Part shown: positions 1 to 10,119 of the stretch, piece after piece
Position numbering within the stretch: the stretch's first letter is position 1
How the letters are laid out: each line of letters begins with the position of its first letter
Assembly: GCA_963707575.1 (NCBI GenBank)
Contig: OY970171.1
Coordinates: 3,055,019-3,119,018, forward strand
Reading direction: 5' to 3'
Source: Gaiellasilicea sp963707575
GTDB lineage: Bacteria; Actinomycetota; Thermoleophilia; Gaiellales; Gaiellaceae
DNA: 64,000 bases
The notes under the pieces: generated by a model
Database searches by the model: none
What the model was told of the DNA's origin: nothing
The model's input: only the letters and a program-made list of their open reading frames with translations
Translations under genes and position numbers: made by a program

Positions 1-1137
1 CACGATCCCCTGCGACTCGCCGTAGCGCTTCGCCCACTGCGCGGAGATCAGCGCGTGCGATCCCTCCACCTCGTGGGTCATCGCCTTGCCCAGGTCGTGC
101 AGCAGCGCCGCGCGCTTGGCGGTCCGGACACTCGCGCCCAGCTCGCTCGCCATCACCCCGGCGAGGTGCACGACCTCGAGCGTGTGCTTGAGCACGTTCT
201 GGCCGTAGCTCGTGCGGTAGCGCAGCCGGCCGAGGACCTTCGAGAGCTCCTCGTGGACGTCGCCGCAGTTCGCCTCGAACACCGCCTGCTCGCCGGCGAG
301 GCGAATGTGCTCCTCGAGCTCCGCCTTCGAGGAGTAGTACATGTCCTCGATCCGGGCCGGATGGATGCGCCCGTCCTCGATCAGCTTCTCCAGCGTCATC
401 TTCGCGAGCTCACGGCGGATCCCGTCGAAGGAGGAGAGGACGACCGCCTGCGGCGTGTCGTCGACGATGAAGTCGACGCCTGTCAGGTGCTCCAAAGCCC
501 GGATATTGCGACCTTCGCGGCCGATGATCCGCCCCTTCATGTCGTCGGACGGCAGCTCGACGACCGAGACGGTCGTCTCGGAGGTGTGGCTGGCAGCGAC
601 GCGCTGCAGCGCGTCCGCGACGAGATTCCGCGCGCGGCGGCGAGCCTCGCCACGGGCCTCCTCCTCGAGCTGCCGCGCCGTCCGCGCGAGCTCGTGCCGG
701 ATCAGGTCCTCCGAGCGCTCGAGCAGGTGGTGCTTCGCCTCGGCCACGGTCAGCCCCGCGACCCGCTCGAGCTCCTTGACAGCAGTGTCCTTCGCCGCCT
801 TCAGGTCGTCCTGGAGCTGACGCACGTGCACCTCGCGGTCGTTCAGCCCCTGTTCACGGCGAGCGACGTCCTCCGCTCTGCGAGCGAGCTCCTGTTCGGA
901 CGCCTGCGCCCGCTCGTCGATCTTCGCGATCTCCGTGCGGCGATCGGCGACCTCCTGCTCGATCTCGGCGCGCAGCCTGACGGCCTGCTCGCGCGCCTCG
1001 ATCTGACCTTCGCGACGGATCGTCTCGGCCTCGCGGGAGGCCATGCGGACACGTGAGTCCCCGCGGAGGAGCAGCGCCGCAGCGGCAAGCCCCGCCCCGG
1101 CCGCGAGTCCGATGAGCGCCGCAATGACCGTGAGCAT
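1..1137 (-). CDS. rny: Ribonuclease Y, 3' end cut by window edge
   Basis: Endoribonuclease Y, which starts bulk mRNA decay at the inner face of the membrane. The visible 379 residues show an N-terminal membrane anchor (residues 2-23, rich in Ala/Leu/Gly), a long charged coiled coil (about 25-175), a KH domain with GRIIGREGRNIR, and the beginning of the HD domain with the metal-binding HDLGK motif near residue 355. The ATG is preceded by GGAGG with a 9-base gap. Translation is open up to base 1 without a stop, so the C-terminal third (rest of HD and the C-terminal domain) lies outside the window. It follows recX after about 260 bases. The cinA-recA-rny neighbourhood is known from Firmicutes, and RNase Y is absent from many classical actinobacteria, so its presence beside RNase J is informative about lineage. 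Confidence 0.95.
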   Translation of the reverse strand, partial: MLTVIAALIGLAAGAGLAAAALLLRGDSRVRMASREAETIRREGQIEAREQAVRLRAEIEQEVADRRTEIAKIDERAQASEQELARRAEDVARREQGLNDREVHVRQLQDDLKAAKDTAVKELERVAGLTVAEAKHHLLERSEDLIRHELARTARQLEEEARGEARRRARNLVADALQRVAASHTSETTVSVVELPSDDMKGRIIGREGRNIRALEHLTGVDFIVDDTPQAVVLSSFDGIRRELAKMTLEKLIEDGRIHPARIEDMYYSSKAELEEHIRLAGEQAVFEANCGDVHEELSKVLGRLRYRTSYGQNVLKHTLEVVHLAGVMASELGASVRTAKRAALLHDLGKAMTHEVEGSHALISAQWAKRYGESQGIV

Positions 1138-1398
1138 GGCCGTCTGCCTCCGTGGGAGAAGGTCGATTGCCGCAGCGTTCTGCTGCTTGCGCAGCAACCG
1201 CGGATGCTCACATCCGGCGCTCGGCCCGCCCGGCCGGCTCCGGCTCTCGGCGCGTCAGATCAGCGGAACGCCGGCGTCTCCTCGTCGTCGCCGGGGGCAG
1301 AATGGTTGAAGAGCTTCAGGGTTCAGGGTTCAGTGCCTTCAGAAACGGGTTTCAGGAAACTACGCGCTATGCAGGTAAAACGTCGAATGGAAGCCCCG
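1138..1398. other. recX-rny intergenic region, no gene seen
   Basis: About 260 bases between recX and rny without a convincing coding frame. It should hold the rny promoter, but I could not pick out a clear -35/-10 pair. On the minus strand a short CCCTGAA-type unit recurs (around 1308-1350), and small GC-rich inverted repeats occur at about 1180-1215. Nothing further is supported. Confidence 0.5.
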
Positions 1399-1830
1399 TC
1401 ACTCTACCTCTCCCGGGCCGTCCAGCGCAACGGCTGAGGCGATCGCGTCCTCGTCGAACCCCCGGGCGGCAAGATGACGGGCCGTCTTGACGCTGTGGCC
1501 GCGCCTGGCCACGACCCGCTCGGCGCGGACGAGCTCCGGCTCTAGGCCTACGAGCGCGGCGTCGATCGTCTCTGCGGCCACTCCGCGCCGCTCGAGGTCG
1601 TCACGGATCAACGCGTCCCCCGAACCGCGTGCCGCAAGCGCGGCGGCACGCGTGTCCGCGAAACGCCGGTCGTCCACGTAGCCCACGCGCTCGAGCAGCT
1701 CGAGCACGTCCCGCCGCTCGGCCGGCCCGGCGCCGCGTGCGCTCAGCCGCTCGTCGAGCTCCGCGACCGAGCGGTCGCGGGCTCGCAGTGCGCGCAGCGC
1801 AGCCTCGACGGCCTGCGACGGCTGCGTCAC
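1399..1830 (-). CDS. recX: RecX regulatory protein
   Basis: Modulator that binds RecA filaments and inhibits or reverses their growth. It is 143 residues long, all helical, with the RecX three-helix repeats. GYVDDRRFA is the typical first repeat and RGFDEDAIASAV the last. The frame is open far upstream inside recA, but the real start is taken as the GTG one base after the recA stop (TGA-C-GTG), which gives the usual RecX length and tight coupling to recA. Expression should follow recA as a two-gene unit. Identification rests on position and on the conserved motifs, and is firm. Confidence 0.9.
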   Translation of the reverse strand: MTQPSQAVEAALRALRARDRSVAELDERLSARGAGPAERRDVLELLERVGYVDDRRFADTRAAALAARGSGDALIRDDLERRGVAAETIDAALVGLEPELVRAERVVARRGHSVKTARHLAARGFDEDAIASAVALDGPGEVE

Positions 1831-1831
1831 G

Positions 1832-2914
1832 TCAAGCGGCGGCGCTCTTCGCGTCGGACTCGATCTGCTCGTCCACCGAGGCCGCCCGCTGCTCGGCCGC
1901 GACGCTCGGCAGGAGCCGTGCGGAGACGATCTGCTCCGGCGGAGCCTCCGCCTGGATCTGAGCGAGGATCGACTGCACGAGATCCGGGTGCTCCTTGAGG
2001 AACGCGGTCGCGTTCTGCCGGCCCTGGCCGAGCCGCTCGTCGCCGTAGCTGAAGTACGAGCCCGACTTCTGGACGATCTTCCGCTCCAGCCCAACCTCGA
2101 GAACGGTGCCCTCCCAGGAGATGCCGGAGCCGTAGATGATGTCGAACTCCGCCTGCTTGAACGGGGGCGCGACCTTGTTCTTGACCACCTTGACGCGAGC
2201 ACGGTTGCCGTAGGCCTCGGCCCCGTCCTTGAGCGTTTCGATCCGGCGGATGTCCAGCCGTACCGAGGAGTAGAACTTCAGCGCCCGCCCGCCCGGGGTC
2301 GTCTCGGGGCTGCCGAACATGACGCCGATCTTCTCGCGCAGCTGGTTCGTGAAGAGGCAGATCGTGTCGGTGCGGTTGAGCGTGCCGGCCAGCTTGCGCA
2401 GAGCCTGGCTCATCAACCGTGCCTGGAGCCCCACGTGGGTGTCCCCCATCTCCCCCTCGATCTCGGCCTTCGGCGTCAGCGCCGCGACGGAGTCGACCGC
2501 GACGACGTCGAGTGCGCCGGAGCGCACGAGCAGCTCCGTGATCTCGAGCGCCTGCTCGCCGGTGTCGGGCTGCGAGACGAGCAGCTCGTCGACGTTGACG
2601 CCGATGTTCTTGGCGTACGTCGGATCCATCGCGTGCTCGGCGTCGATGAAGGCGCAGATGCCGCCGCGGCGCTGTGCCTCGGCGATCACGTGGTAGACGA
2701 GCGTCGTCTTGCCCGAGCTCTCCGGGCCGTAGATCTCGACGACGCGGCCGCGTGGCAGCCCACCGATGCCGAGAGCGAGGTCGAGCGAGAGCGAACCCGT
2801 CGAGACGGCTCCGATCGACACCTGGGCCGAGTCGCTCATCTTCATGACCGAGCCTTTTCCGAACGTCCGCTCGATCTGCCCGAGGGCGACGTCGAGAGCT
2901 TCCTCGCGGTTCAT
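1832..2914 (-). CDS. recA: RecA recombinase
   Basis: DNA-dependent ATPase that forms the strand-exchange filament and stimulates LexA cleavage. It has 360 residues, the normal length. Walker A GPESSGKT is at 63-70, followed by the Walker B region (VVAVDSVAAL) and the L1/L2 DNA loops (EGEMGDTHVG and TNQLREKIGVMFGSPETTPGG). The C-terminal tail is acidic and Ala-rich as expected. The start is fixed by AGGAGG eight bases upstream of the ATG. It lies downstream of thpR by 64 bases that contain a tandem repeat (separate entry), and upstream of recX with a one-base gap. No intein is present. Confidence 0.98.
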   Translation of the reverse strand: MNREEALDVALGQIERTFGKGSVMKMSDSAQVSIGAVSTGSLSLDLALGIGGLPRGRVVEIYGPESSGKTTLVYHVIAEAQRRGGICAFIDAEHAMDPTYAKNIGVNVDELLVSQPDTGEQALEITELLVRSGALDVVAVDSVAALTPKAEIEGEMGDTHVGLQARLMSQALRKLAGTLNRTDTICLFTNQLREKIGVMFGSPETTPGGRALKFYSSVRLDIRRIETLKDGAEAYGNRARVKVVKNKVAPPFKQAEFDIIYGSGISWEGTVLEVGLERKIVQKSGSYFSYGDERLGQGRQNATAFLKEHPDLVQSILAQIQAEAPPEQIVSARLLPSVAAEQRAASVDEQIESDAKSAAA

Positions 2915-2935
2915 CCGCTCATCCTCCTAGCGATT

Positions 2936-2987
2936 TTCAGTTAGCACTGCGACTTCAGTTAGCACAGCAATTTTTCAGTTAGTTCAG
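2936..2987 (-). repeat. Tandem repeat upstream of recA, candidate operator
   Basis: Read on the minus strand, the unit GTGCTAACTGAA occurs twice (2936-2947 and 2954-2965). A third copy beginning GAACTAACTGAA (2974-2985) matches ten of twelve bases. The spacings are 18 and 20 bases, about two helical turns. The two full copies extend to an 18-19 base tandem unit ending in TCGC. They fill the thpR-recA gap just upstream of the recA ribosome site, and the outer copy overlaps the thpR stop. The usual actinobacterial LexA box (GAAC-N4-GTTC) is not seen. A regulator site for recA is my inference. Confidence 0.5.
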
Positions 2988-3542
2988 CGCAAACGATTCG
3001 AGCACCTCGTAGCGAGCACCGGAGGGGTGCAGACGGGAAAGGAAAGCAGCCGCGTCGGACGGAGCGATGCGTCCGAGGTCGGGAAGCGGCGGCCGGAGCC
3101 GGGGACGCTCGCGGAAGCGCACGACGGTGACGTGGGGCAGCCACGGTCGCGTCTCCTTCCGGTAGAAGCCGAGCTGCTCGAGACGTCCCTGGACGTCTTC
3201 GGCCAGCTTGGTGGCGCGAAGCTCGTGGTCGTCGAGCACGAGCATGCCGACCGAGCGCCCCTCGCGATAGGCCCGGACCTCGAGCTCGGGCGGCTGCGCG
3301 CGACCGCAGGCCTCCTCCAGCGCCTGCACGATCGCCGGAAGCTCTCCGGCCGGCCGCGAGCCGAGAAACGCGAGCGTGAGGTGGAGGTTGGCTGCGGGGA
3401 CGAGCCGTGCGCCCCCTCGCAGGCCAGAGCGGAGCTCGCGCTCCTGCCAGGCGACGAGCTCCGAGACGGCGTCGTCGGCGAGCCGCAGGCCGAGAAAGAG
3501 GCGCAGACGCTCATCGCCTTCCACGCTAGCGGGCGAAGTCAC
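2979..3542 (-). CDS. thpR: RNA 2',3'-cyclic phosphodiesterase (ThpR/LigT family)
   Basis: 2H phosphoesterase that opens 2',3'-cyclic phosphates on RNA ends (older name 2'-5' RNA ligase). It has 187 residues with both signature tetrapeptides, HLTL at 54-57 and HVTV at 137-140, whose histidines are catalytic in this family. The start is a GTG sharing four bases with the cinA stop (GTGA), so the two are translationally coupled. ThpR next to cinA and recA is a recurring actinobacterial arrangement. The physiological substrate is not known from sequence. Confidence 0.9.
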   Translation of the reverse strand: MTSPASVEGDERLRLFLGLRLADDAVSELVAWQERELRSGLRGGARLVPAANLHLTLAFLGSRPAGELPAIVQALEEACGRAQPPELEVRAYREGRSVGMLVLDDHELRATKLAEDVQGRLEQLGFYRKETRPWLPHVTVVRFRERPRLRPPLPDLGRIAPSDAAAFLSRLHPSGARYEVLESFALN

Positions 3543-4816
3543 ACGTCTCGGTCACGATTCTGTGTCAAGAGACGCCGGGCGAGATGGAGCGAGGCGACCA
3601 CCGAGCGGCGTCGGATGGAGTCGCGGTCGCCCGGGAAGCTGAACGTGGAGCCGTGACCGCCGTCCGGCGTCTCGACGTGAAAGTAGACGAGCCCGACGGG
3701 CTTCTCCTCGGTGCCACCGCCGGGGCCGGCGACGCCGGTGATGCTGATCGCGACGTCGGCGCCGAGCCGCTCCCGCCCACCACGAGCGAGCGCGGCGGCC
3801 ACCTCGGCCGACACGGCCCCGTGCTCCTCGATCAGCTTTGCCGGCACTCCGAGCACCCGCTCCTTCACCTCGTTTCCGTACGCGACGACCCCGCCGAGCG
3901 TCACGTCGCTGTAGCCCGGGACCGCGGTCAGCCGGGCCGCCAGGAGCCCGCCCGTGCACGACTCGGCAGTCGCGAGCGTCAACCCGCGGTCGCGGCAGAG
4001 GGAGAGCACGATTTCCTCGACCGTGCGACCGTCGTCGGAGTACAAGTAGCGCTCCAGCCGGTTGCCGATCGCGTCCGCGAGCGCCTCCGCGCGCTCGACC
4101 GCGTGCGGCTCGGCGAGCAGGTCGACGACGATCTCGAAGTCGCGCGCGCAGATCGTCACCTCCACCCCGTCCCCGTCGCCTCCCGCCTCGTCGAAGGCCT
4201 GCGCCACGGTCGATTCGCCGAGCCCGAACAGGCGCAGGGAGCGCCACACTGGGGGCGTGCCGCCGTCGAGGACGCGCCGCACCGGCTGGGTCGAGAGCGC
4301 GTTCGGCCAGAGCCGCTGGAGCTCGGGCGGCGGCCCCGGCAGCACGATGACCGGCGTGCCCGCCACCTCGACGACCATCCCGGGCGCCGTCCCGGCGAGC
4401 CCGAGCGACTCTGCCCCGGCAGGCAGCATCGCCTGCTTCCGGACGCCGTCTGCGAAGTCCACATACGGGCGGTTCATCCGCTCGGCGACGCCGCGGGCGA
4501 CCCCCTCGATCTCTGCCTCGAGATCGGGGCGCAACTCCAGCTCGACCCCGGCGATCTGCGCCACGGTCGCGACGGTGCGGTCGTCGTGGGTCGGCCCGAG
4601 CCCGCCCGACACGGCGACGAGATCTGCGCCGGCAACCGCCTCCCGCAACGCCTGCTCGAGCTCGCCCGCACCGTCGCCGACGATCTGGATGCGCGCCGGC
4701 TCGACGCCGAGCGCGAGCAGCGAGCGCGCGAGGAAGGGCCCGTTCAGGTCGGTGCGGTCACCGCGAACGAGCTCGCTGCCCGTGACGACGACCACCGCGC
4801 GCGGGCGCTTGCTCAA
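3539..4816 (-). CDS. cinA: CinA: competence-damage protein with nicotinamide-nucleotide amidase domain
   Basis: Two-domain protein of 425 residues. The N-terminal MoaB/MocF-like domain (about 1-170) has VSGGLGPTHDD near 70-79. The C-terminal PncC domain (about 265-415) has the catalytic-serine motif AESCTGG (Ser286) and GVAGPGGG. The C-terminal domain deamidates NMN to nicotinate mononucleotide in pyridine nucleotide recycling. The N-terminal domain is linked to ADP-ribose pyrophosphatase activity in some CinA proteins. The start is a TTG seven bases after the upstream RodZ-like stop, since no ATG or GTG fits. It is part of the rodZ-like/cinA/thpR/recA/recX run. Confidence 0.95.
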   Translation of the reverse strand: MSKRPRAVVVVTGSELVRGDRTDLNGPFLARSLLALGVEPARIQIVGDGAGELEQALREAVAGADLVAVSGGLGPTHDDRTVATVAQIAGVELELRPDLEAEIEGVARGVAERMNRPYVDFADGVRKQAMLPAGAESLGLAGTAPGMVVEVAGTPVIVLPGPPPELQRLWPNALSTQPVRRVLDGGTPPVWRSLRLFGLGESTVAQAFDEAGGDGDGVEVTICARDFEIVVDLLAEPHAVERAEALADAIGNRLERYLYSDDGRTVEEIVLSLCRDRGLTLATAESCTGGLLAARLTAVPGYSDVTLGGVVAYGNEVKERVLGVPAKLIEEHGAVSAEVAAALARGGRERLGADVAISITGVAGPGGGTEEKPVGLVYFHVETPDGGHGSTFSFPGDRDSIRRRSVVASLHLARRLLTQNRDRDV

Positions 4817-4823
4817 ACGACGG

Positions 4824-5561
4824 TCAGGCGGGGTCGGCTGCGACGATGCGCTTCGAGGTCACGAACACGCCGCGCGTCTTCACCGCGGGCTTCAGCTGGA
4901 CCCGGTTGCCGTTCAGCTTCACAACGACGTTCTTCGGTGTTCGCACCTGGAGCCAGAGCACCCGCCCGGTGAACCGCTGCTTCTGGCCCCGCTCGATGGT
5001 GCCGGTGAACTCGGCGAGCCCGATCGCGTCGCCGCGGCGGACGTCCACGAACGAGTCACCGCGTGTAGCGATCACCTCGAGGGTCGCGATCCCCTTGGCC
5101 GCCGGCGCAGTGGGCGTCTGCGTCTCCGGCTTCGTGGCGCCCGTCTCCTGCAGGCCGGGCACGCGCTCCTGCTCGGGATTGCCGAACTGCCACGCGGCGA
5201 TCACGAGCGCGGTCACGATCCCGATCGAGGTGAGCGCGAGCAGGACGACGTTGGACTCGCGCCGGTCGCGCTTGCGGCGCCGGGCCGCCGGAACGCGCCG
5301 CGTGGAGAGCGGCGCGTCGTCCTCGCCGGTGACGTAGCGGGAGTTGTACTCGTCCACGTACAGCTGCCCGTCGAGGCCGAGATACTCGGCATACGAGCGC
5401 AGGAAGCCCTTGATGTAGGTGTGCGAGGGCAGCAGTTCGAAGCGCTCGTCCTCCAGCGCACGCAGGTACTTCGCCCGGATCTTGGTCGCGTGCTCGAGCT
5501 CCGGGAAGTCGAACTCCTGCCGGAGGCGCGTCTCGCGCAGGCTATTGCCGATCTCGAACAC
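4824..5561 (-). CDS. RodZ-like helix-turn-helix membrane protein
   Basis: 245 residues. An N-terminal RodZ-type HTH (about 3-75, with IRAKYLRALEDERFELLP and TYIKGFLRSYAEYLGL) precedes a basic linker (RRRKRDRR) and one transmembrane helix (about 104-125). The extracytoplasmic C-terminal domain (about 155-240) resembles DUF4115. In rods such proteins link MreB to the wall machinery, but no mreB is visible here. Polarity is as for RodZ, with the DNA-binding-like domain in the cytoplasm and the beta domain outside. It is placed directly upstream of cinA, where many actinobacteria carry a similar HTH gene. Domain call firm, cellular role inferred. Confidence 0.8.
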   Translation of the reverse strand: MFEIGNSLRETRLRQEFDFPELEHATKIRAKYLRALEDERFELLPSHTYIKGFLRSYAEYLGLDGQLYVDEYNSRYVTGEDDAPLSTRRVPAARRRKRDRRESNVVLLALTSIGIVTALVIAAWQFGNPEQERVPGLQETGATKPETQTPTAPAAKGIATLEVIATRGDSFVDVRRGDAIGLAEFTGTIERGQKQRFTGRVLWLQVRTPKNVVVKLNGNRVQLKPAVKTRGVFVTSKRIVAADPA

Positions 5562-5593
5562 GCCCCGATGGTAGCGGCCGGACGCCGCGGCTG

Positions 5594-5893
5594 TTAATCG
5601 GCCACGGTCGAGAGCACGAAGTAGACGCCAACGGCCATCGCGGCGGTGATGCCGAGCAGGAAGCCGGCCATGCCGAGCACCCGCCCGACCCTCGCCGACC
5701 GCGCTCCGGGCGTCGGGCCGAGCGTGACCGCCCCGCCGCGCCTCGCCCGCCGCGCGAGCGAGACCGCGAACGCCCCGAAGAGCAGCGCGAGCGGGATCGC
5801 GAAGGCCGCGTCGAGCAGCTCGTACGCCCGCGACCAGCGCGTGGCCGCGATCGCGACCGGCAGCGTCGCAAGCGAGAGCAGTCCGAAGAGCAC
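5594..5893 (-). CDS. Small membrane protein of unknown function
   Basis: Hydrophobic protein of about 99 residues with three predicted membrane spans (LFGLLSLATLPVAI, AAFAIPLALLFGAFAVSL and VLGMAGFLLGITAAMAVGVY) separated by a basic loop. I do not recognise the family. The frame is open up to 5986, inside the end of the upstream permease. I use the GTG at 5893, the first start after the permease stop, and a start overlapping the permease is also possible. It lies between the nucleoside permease and the RodZ-like gene, in the same direction as both. Confidence 0.55.
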   Translation of the reverse strand: MLFGLLSLATLPVAIAATRWSRAYELLDAAFAIPLALLFGAFAVSLARRARRGGAVTLGPTPGARSARVGRVLGMAGFLLGITAAMAVGVYFVLSTVAD

Positions 5894-5927
5894 CGACGCC
5901 CGTGCGCCGGCTGCCCCAGGGCGGCCG

Positions 5928-7136
5928 TTATTGCTTGACGTAAGGCCGACCAACTGCGGCAGGTGGGAACGAGCGGCCGATGACACCGGCGACCACGATC
6001 AGGGTGAGGACGTACGGCAGAGCCTGGAAGAGCACTGCGGCCGACTCGGAGTACGCGGGCAGCCGCTGGGCCAGCGCACTCGAGAACCCGAACAGGAGCG
6101 CGATCGCGGCGGCGCTGAAGGGGCGCCAGTTGCCGCAGATGACGACAGCCAGCGCGATGAAGCCGCGCCCCGCCGTCATGTTCTGGTTGAAGGAGTTGAC
6201 GAAGCCGATCGAGAGGTAGGCGCCGCCGAGCGCGGCGAGCACGCCCGAGAGGATCACGGCCGCGTACCGCGTCTTGTAGACCGAGATGCCGACGGTCTCC
6301 GCGGCGCGAGGGTGCTCGCCCACGGAGCGCATCCGCAGCCCGATCGGCGTCTTGAAGAGGACGAACCAGGAGAGCGCGACGGTCGCGAAGGCCAGCCAGA
6401 TCATCAGGTTCAGCTGCCCGAAGATCGGCCCGATGAAGTACCAGTCGTCCAGGAACGACAGGTGCACGTCGGGGATCTCCGGGATGTCGGTGGGCGTGCC
6501 CTGGCCGCCGTAGATGTCGATGAAGAGGTAGCCCGTGATCCCGAGCGCGAGGAAGTTGATCGCGAAGCCGCCGACGATCTGGTCGGCACGCAGGTGGATC
6601 GCGAAGAAGGCGTGGACGAGGGCGAAGAGCGCGCCCGAGACCGCGGCGGCGAGCAGCCCGAGCGCCCAGGACTCGAGCTTGTCCGCGGCGAGGATCCCGA
6701 AGAACGCGCCGCTCAGCAGCATCCCCTCGAGCGCGATGTTCGTGACGCCGCTGCGCTCGGAGAAGATGCCGCCCATCGCCGCGAACGTGAGGGGCGTCGC
6801 GTAGCGCAGCATGGCGGCCAGGAGTGCCGACCAGACCACGACCTGGTCGAGGTGCGCGACGCCGGACAGGGTGGCCACATAGCCGAGCCCGATCCCGGCG
6901 ACGCCGGCGACCATGGCGCCCCAGCCGAGCCGGACGACGCCGCGCCGGACGGCGTAGGCGCCCATGACGACCGCGACGAGCCCGATCACGAGCGGCACGA
7001 TCGGTGTGCGAACCCCCTCCCAGCGCGTCGCGACGGGTGGGAGCTCGACCCAGAAGGCGAGGAGCCCCGTCAGGATCCCGAGCCAGGCGACCGCACGGGG
7101 TCCGCGAGGCAGGCGCGCGCGCAGGCGGTCGATCAC
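5928..7136 (-). CDS. ABC transporter permease, nucleoside/ribose family (second subunit)
   Basis: 402-residue inner-membrane permease of the BPD_transp_2 family (YufQ/NupQ-like). About nine hydrophobic segments are visible, plus the family signature FSERSGVTNIALEGMLLSGAF near residue 130 and VGEHPRAAETVGISV in the cytoplasmic loop. It pairs with the preceding permease to form the channel for nucleosides delivered by the BMP-type binding proteins. The start is the GTG that shares four bases with the stop of the first permease (GTGA). The frame continues upstream as a shadow, which I discard. Confidence 0.88.
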   Translation of the reverse strand: MIDRLRARLPRGPRAVAWLGILTGLLAFWVELPPVATRWEGVRTPIVPLVIGLVAVVMGAYAVRRGVVRLGWGAMVAGVAGIGLGYVATLSGVAHLDQVVVWSALLAAMLRYATPLTFAAMGGIFSERSGVTNIALEGMLLSGAFFGILAADKLESWALGLLAAAVSGALFALVHAFFAIHLRADQIVGGFAINFLALGITGYLFIDIYGGQGTPTDIPEIPDVHLSFLDDWYFIGPIFGQLNLMIWLAFATVALSWFVLFKTPIGLRMRSVGEHPRAAETVGISVYKTRYAAVILSGVLAALGGAYLSIGFVNSFNQNMTAGRGFIALAVVICGNWRPFSAAAIALLFGFSSALAQRLPAYSESAAVLFQALPYVLTLIVVAGVIGRSFPPAAVGRPYVKQ

Positions 7137-8422
7137 GCCGCGACTCGCTTGCGGAGGCGGAGCTTGTGCAGCACCCAGAGGATGAGGACGTCCGCGCCCA
7201 CGAAGAGGACGACGAGCCCCTGGATCATCACCGTCAGGTTCGAGGCGAGCTCGGGCCTGAAGATCTCGGGATCGAGGTTCCTCGTCGACGTGCCCACAGT
7301 GAGCGCCGCGAAGAGGAGGCCGGCGAGGCCGATCCCGATCGCCGTGTTCCGCCCGAGCAGGGCGACGGCGATCCCGGTGAAGGCGACCAACGAGGTGATG
7401 AGGACGTCGTTCGTGTTGATCCGGTACTGCCAGCCGAGGATGTCGATGGTGCCGGCGAGACCGGCGAACGTGCCCGAGATGGCCATGGCCAGGAAGTAGT
7501 TGCGGGCGACCGAGATGCCGCCGTAGCGGGCGGCCTCGGGGTTGAACCCGACCGCGCGCACCTCGTAGCCGAGCGTCGTGCGGTTCAGCGTGATCCAGTA
7601 GACGACGAGCGCCGCGAGCGCGACGAAGAAGCCGACGTGCAGACCCTGGAGCAGCGGATCGCCCCAGAGGAGGCCGAGCTTCGACTCCTCGAGGACGTCG
7701 TTCGAGACCGGCACGGACGGCTGGGTGTCGTTCTGGAGCGGACCGCCCAGGCTGAAGAGAAAGACCCCCACCCACACCGCGATCCAGTTGAGCATGATCG
7801 TCGTGATCACCTCGTGCGCGCCCACGGTGGCCTTCAGCAGGCCCGCGATCCCCGCCCACAGCGCTCCGGCGAGCGAGCCGGCGATGACGGCGAGCAGGAT
7901 GTGGACGAGCCCGGGCAGCCCGGGCAGCGACGACCCGATCCAGACGGCCGTGATCGCACCGGCGAGGTACTGGCCCTGCCCGCCGATGTTGAACATGCCG
8001 CAGCGGAACGCAAACGCGACCGCGAGCCCGGTGAGCACGAGCGGCACCCAGATGATCAGCGTCTGCTGGAGGTTGACTGCGGCGAGCGACTCGAAGTCGT
8101 TCGTGTTCCACGGGAACCAGACGTACGTCGACGTGAACGGGAGGCGGATCTCGTAGGAGCCGACCTCGAGGAACCAGTTCAGCCCGGAGCCCTCGAAGAT
8201 CGCCTTGTAGGTCGTGAGCGGGTTCTTCCCGGTGGTGATGAGGACGACCAGGCCGCCGATGAAGAAGGCGAGGATCGTCGTCAGGACCGGGACGAGGATC
8301 CCGCCGGCCTTGTGCCAGACGGCGACCTTCGTCGCGACGCTCGGCGCGTAGTCGCCGCCCGTGCGCTCCTGGGTGACCTTGCCCGACCCCTCCTCGGGCG
8401 GGCCGCCCTCAGGCTCGCTCAT
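7133..8422 (-). CDS. ABC transporter permease, nucleoside/ribose family (first subunit)
   Basis: 429-residue integral membrane protein (YufP/NupP-like). It has an N-terminal cytoplasmic stretch of about 40 residues, then multiple membrane spans. The family motif FRCGMFNIGGQGQYLAGA lies near residue 140 and VGFNPEAARYGGISVARNYF in the coupling loop. It works with the neighbouring permease and the double-ABC ATPase in energy-dependent nucleoside uptake. It starts at an ATG at the inner edge of a palindromic repeat (separate entry), with GGAGCGGG serving as ribosome site. Confidence 0.9.
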   Translation of the reverse strand: MSEPEGGPPEEGSGKVTQERTGGDYAPSVATKVAVWHKAGGILVPVLTTILAFFIGGLVVLITTGKNPLTTYKAIFEGSGLNWFLEVGSYEIRLPFTSTYVWFPWNTNDFESLAAVNLQQTLIIWVPLVLTGLAVAFAFRCGMFNIGGQGQYLAGAITAVWIGSSLPGLPGLVHILLAVIAGSLAGALWAGIAGLLKATVGAHEVITTIMLNWIAVWVGVFLFSLGGPLQNDTQPSVPVSNDVLEESKLGLLWGDPLLQGLHVGFFVALAALVVYWITLNRTTLGYEVRAVGFNPEAARYGGISVARNYFLAMAISGTFAGLAGTIDILGWQYRINTNDVLITSLVAFTGIAVALLGRNTAIGIGLAGLLFAALTVGTSTRNLDPEIFRPELASNLTVMIQGLVVLFVGADVLILWVLHKLRLRKRVAA

Positions 8423-8424
8423 AC

Positions 8425-8523
8425 CCGCTCCAGCGCCGGCAAAGCCGGCACCTCCGCGCTGGTCCGCTCCGGCGCGGCTCCGTCGAGCCTACCCGGCTGA
8501 GCGGCTCCGCCGAGCCTACGCCG
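8425..8523 (-). repeat. Dispersed palindromic repeat, copy 1
   Basis: GC-rich element filling the gap between the ATPase stop and the first permease start. It contains a GCCGGC-AAA-GCCGGC hairpin (8435-8449) flanked by GGAG-type boxes, and two copies of a GTAGGCTCG-N-CGGAGCC unit (about 8475-8493 and 8502-8521). A closely similar element lies at 44055-44121, again on the minus strand and again ending a few bases before a start codon. Its GGAGCGGG end probably provides the downstream ribosome site. Confidence 0.6.
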
Positions 8524-8524
8524 C

Positions 8525-10060
<1,536 letters not shown>

Positions 10061-10119
10061 CGCGCGATCCTAACCTGGTTTGCTGCAAAGGAGCACGGCC
10101 AAACCTGCGATCAATAGGT

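Noticed and set aside
1831..2202. N-terminal extension of RecX into recA
   Set aside because: The extension is a Ser/Arg-rich shadow of recA. The GTG one base after the recA stop gives a normal RecX.
2931..2990. The recA upstream repeat as a CRISPR or LexA box
   Set aside because: Only three units with very short spacers, and no GAAC-N4-GTTC palindrome. Kept only as a candidate operator or tandem repeat.
5928..8111. 727-codon minus-strand frame covering both permeases
   Set aside because: The first part is out of frame with the first permease and meaningless. The true second permease begins at the GTGA overlap at 7136.
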